Shown in pieces: positions 63,785 to 64,000 of a stretch of 64,000 nt of DNA. The DNA is from Corynebacterium occultum. GTDB lineage: Bacteria; Actinomycetota; Actinomycetes; Mycobacteriales; Mycobacteriaceae. Under the pieces are notes generated by a model that saw only the letters and a program-made list of their open reading frames with translations, had not been told where the DNA came from and did no database searches. The translations under genes and the position numbers were made by a program. The stretch lies in the NCBI RefSeq assembly GCF_009734425.1, contig NZ_CP046455.1, positions 3,045,187 to 3,109,186 on the forward strand, written 5' to 3'. Positions within the stretch are counted from its first letter, which is position 1. Every line of letters begins with the position of its first letter.

Positions 63785-63991
63785 ACTTGTGGAAGACGAG
63801 GTTGCAGCCATTTTCCGACTGTGAAAGGCGCGGTGAACAACTTCTGTCATTTACACAAACCCACCGCGCCATTCAGCCCCCATTCCGAGGCCAAAGCCGA
63901 GCCGGCGCACCTTGCCTGCACATGGCTGCTCCGACTATGCCGTTCCTTTGGCATCAGTCGTTGTCAATGACCCCGGAACTACTTAAAGAAC

Positions 63992-63999
63992 GAGGAAAG
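63992..63999 (+). promoter_or_regulatory. Ribosome binding site of the next gene (probably dnaA)
   Basis: GAGGAAAG at the very end of the window would sit at a normal distance from a start codon just beyond it. The DnaA boxes and gene order make dnaA the expected gene; its coding sequence is not in the window. The 207 bp between the boxes and this site hold its promoter and leader. Confidence 0.6.
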
Positions 64000-64000
64000 T

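Noticed and set aside
1..64000. CRISPR arrays, rRNA or tRNA genes
   Set aside because: No regularly spaced repeats and no cloverleaf or rRNA sequence were noticed on reading; a covariance-model search would be needed to exclude small RNAs.

Overview
The window is a high-GC chromosomal segment from a Corynebacterium-like actinobacterium. Three things point there: a trpEGD-trpC(F)-trpB-trpA operon behind a leader peptide ending QWWWRA, an actinobacterial origin-flank gene order (pcnA, mutT4-like, DUF6049, murJ fusion, sigM, trxB, trxA, cwlM, then parB, parA, rsmG, yidC, yidD, rnpA, rpmH on the other strand), and a run of parS sites (core TTTCACGTGAAA) clustered towards that end. The right edge holds DnaA boxes and stops about where dnaA should start. 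No rRNA, tRNA or CRISPR array was seen.

Layout. 0-2.3 kb: end of an unknown gene, trmO and a PucR-type regulator. 2.4-6.9 kb: a three-gene unit (amino-acid dehydrogenase, amino-acid permease, thiamine-diphosphate 2-oxo-acid decarboxylase) that looks like an Ehrlich pathway, followed by an MFS exporter. 8.5-11 kb: a small Rieske ferredoxin beside a truncated ACT-domain gene, a methyltransferase gene of different composition and a decayed IS3-type transposase fragment; this is a scarred, probably recombined segment. 11-14 kb: SulP transporter, YbaN-family membrane protein and a frameshifted small gene. 14-30 kb: a catabolic island with a DadA-like oxidase, an aldehyde dehydrogenase and AraC regulator, then a seven-gene homoprotocatechuate meta-cleavage operon (FAH-RraA fusion, GntR regulator, hpaE, hpaD, hpaH, hpaI, gabD), and a divergent MHS permease and flavin monooxygenase. 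30-39 kb: dicarboxylate symporter, SdpI-like protein and trp operon with attenuator. 39-44.6 kb: small enzymes and transporters including azlCD. 44.6-64 kb: the conserved origin flank.

How the parts may work together (inference). The dehydrogenase could make aryl-pyruvates from aromatic amino acids, the decarboxylase aryl-acetaldehydes, the aldehyde dehydrogenase aryl-acetates. After ring hydroxylation the hpa operon would take homoprotocatechuate to pyruvate and succinic semialdehyde, and the GabD-like enzyme would deliver succinate. No hpaBC hydroxylase or hpaF isomerase gene is in the window; the flavin monooxygenase and the unusual FAH-RraA fusion are the parts that might make up for them.

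The least explained signal is a dispersed decamer, GTCGATAAGC, found 11 times (7 forward, 4 reverse). Inside genes it repeatedly forces rare codons (CTT, ATA), which suggests selection on the DNA itself. Also notable: parS sites in which a start codon is embedded, a CwlM homologue lacking both zinc-ligand histidines, and an apparently leaderless trpL.
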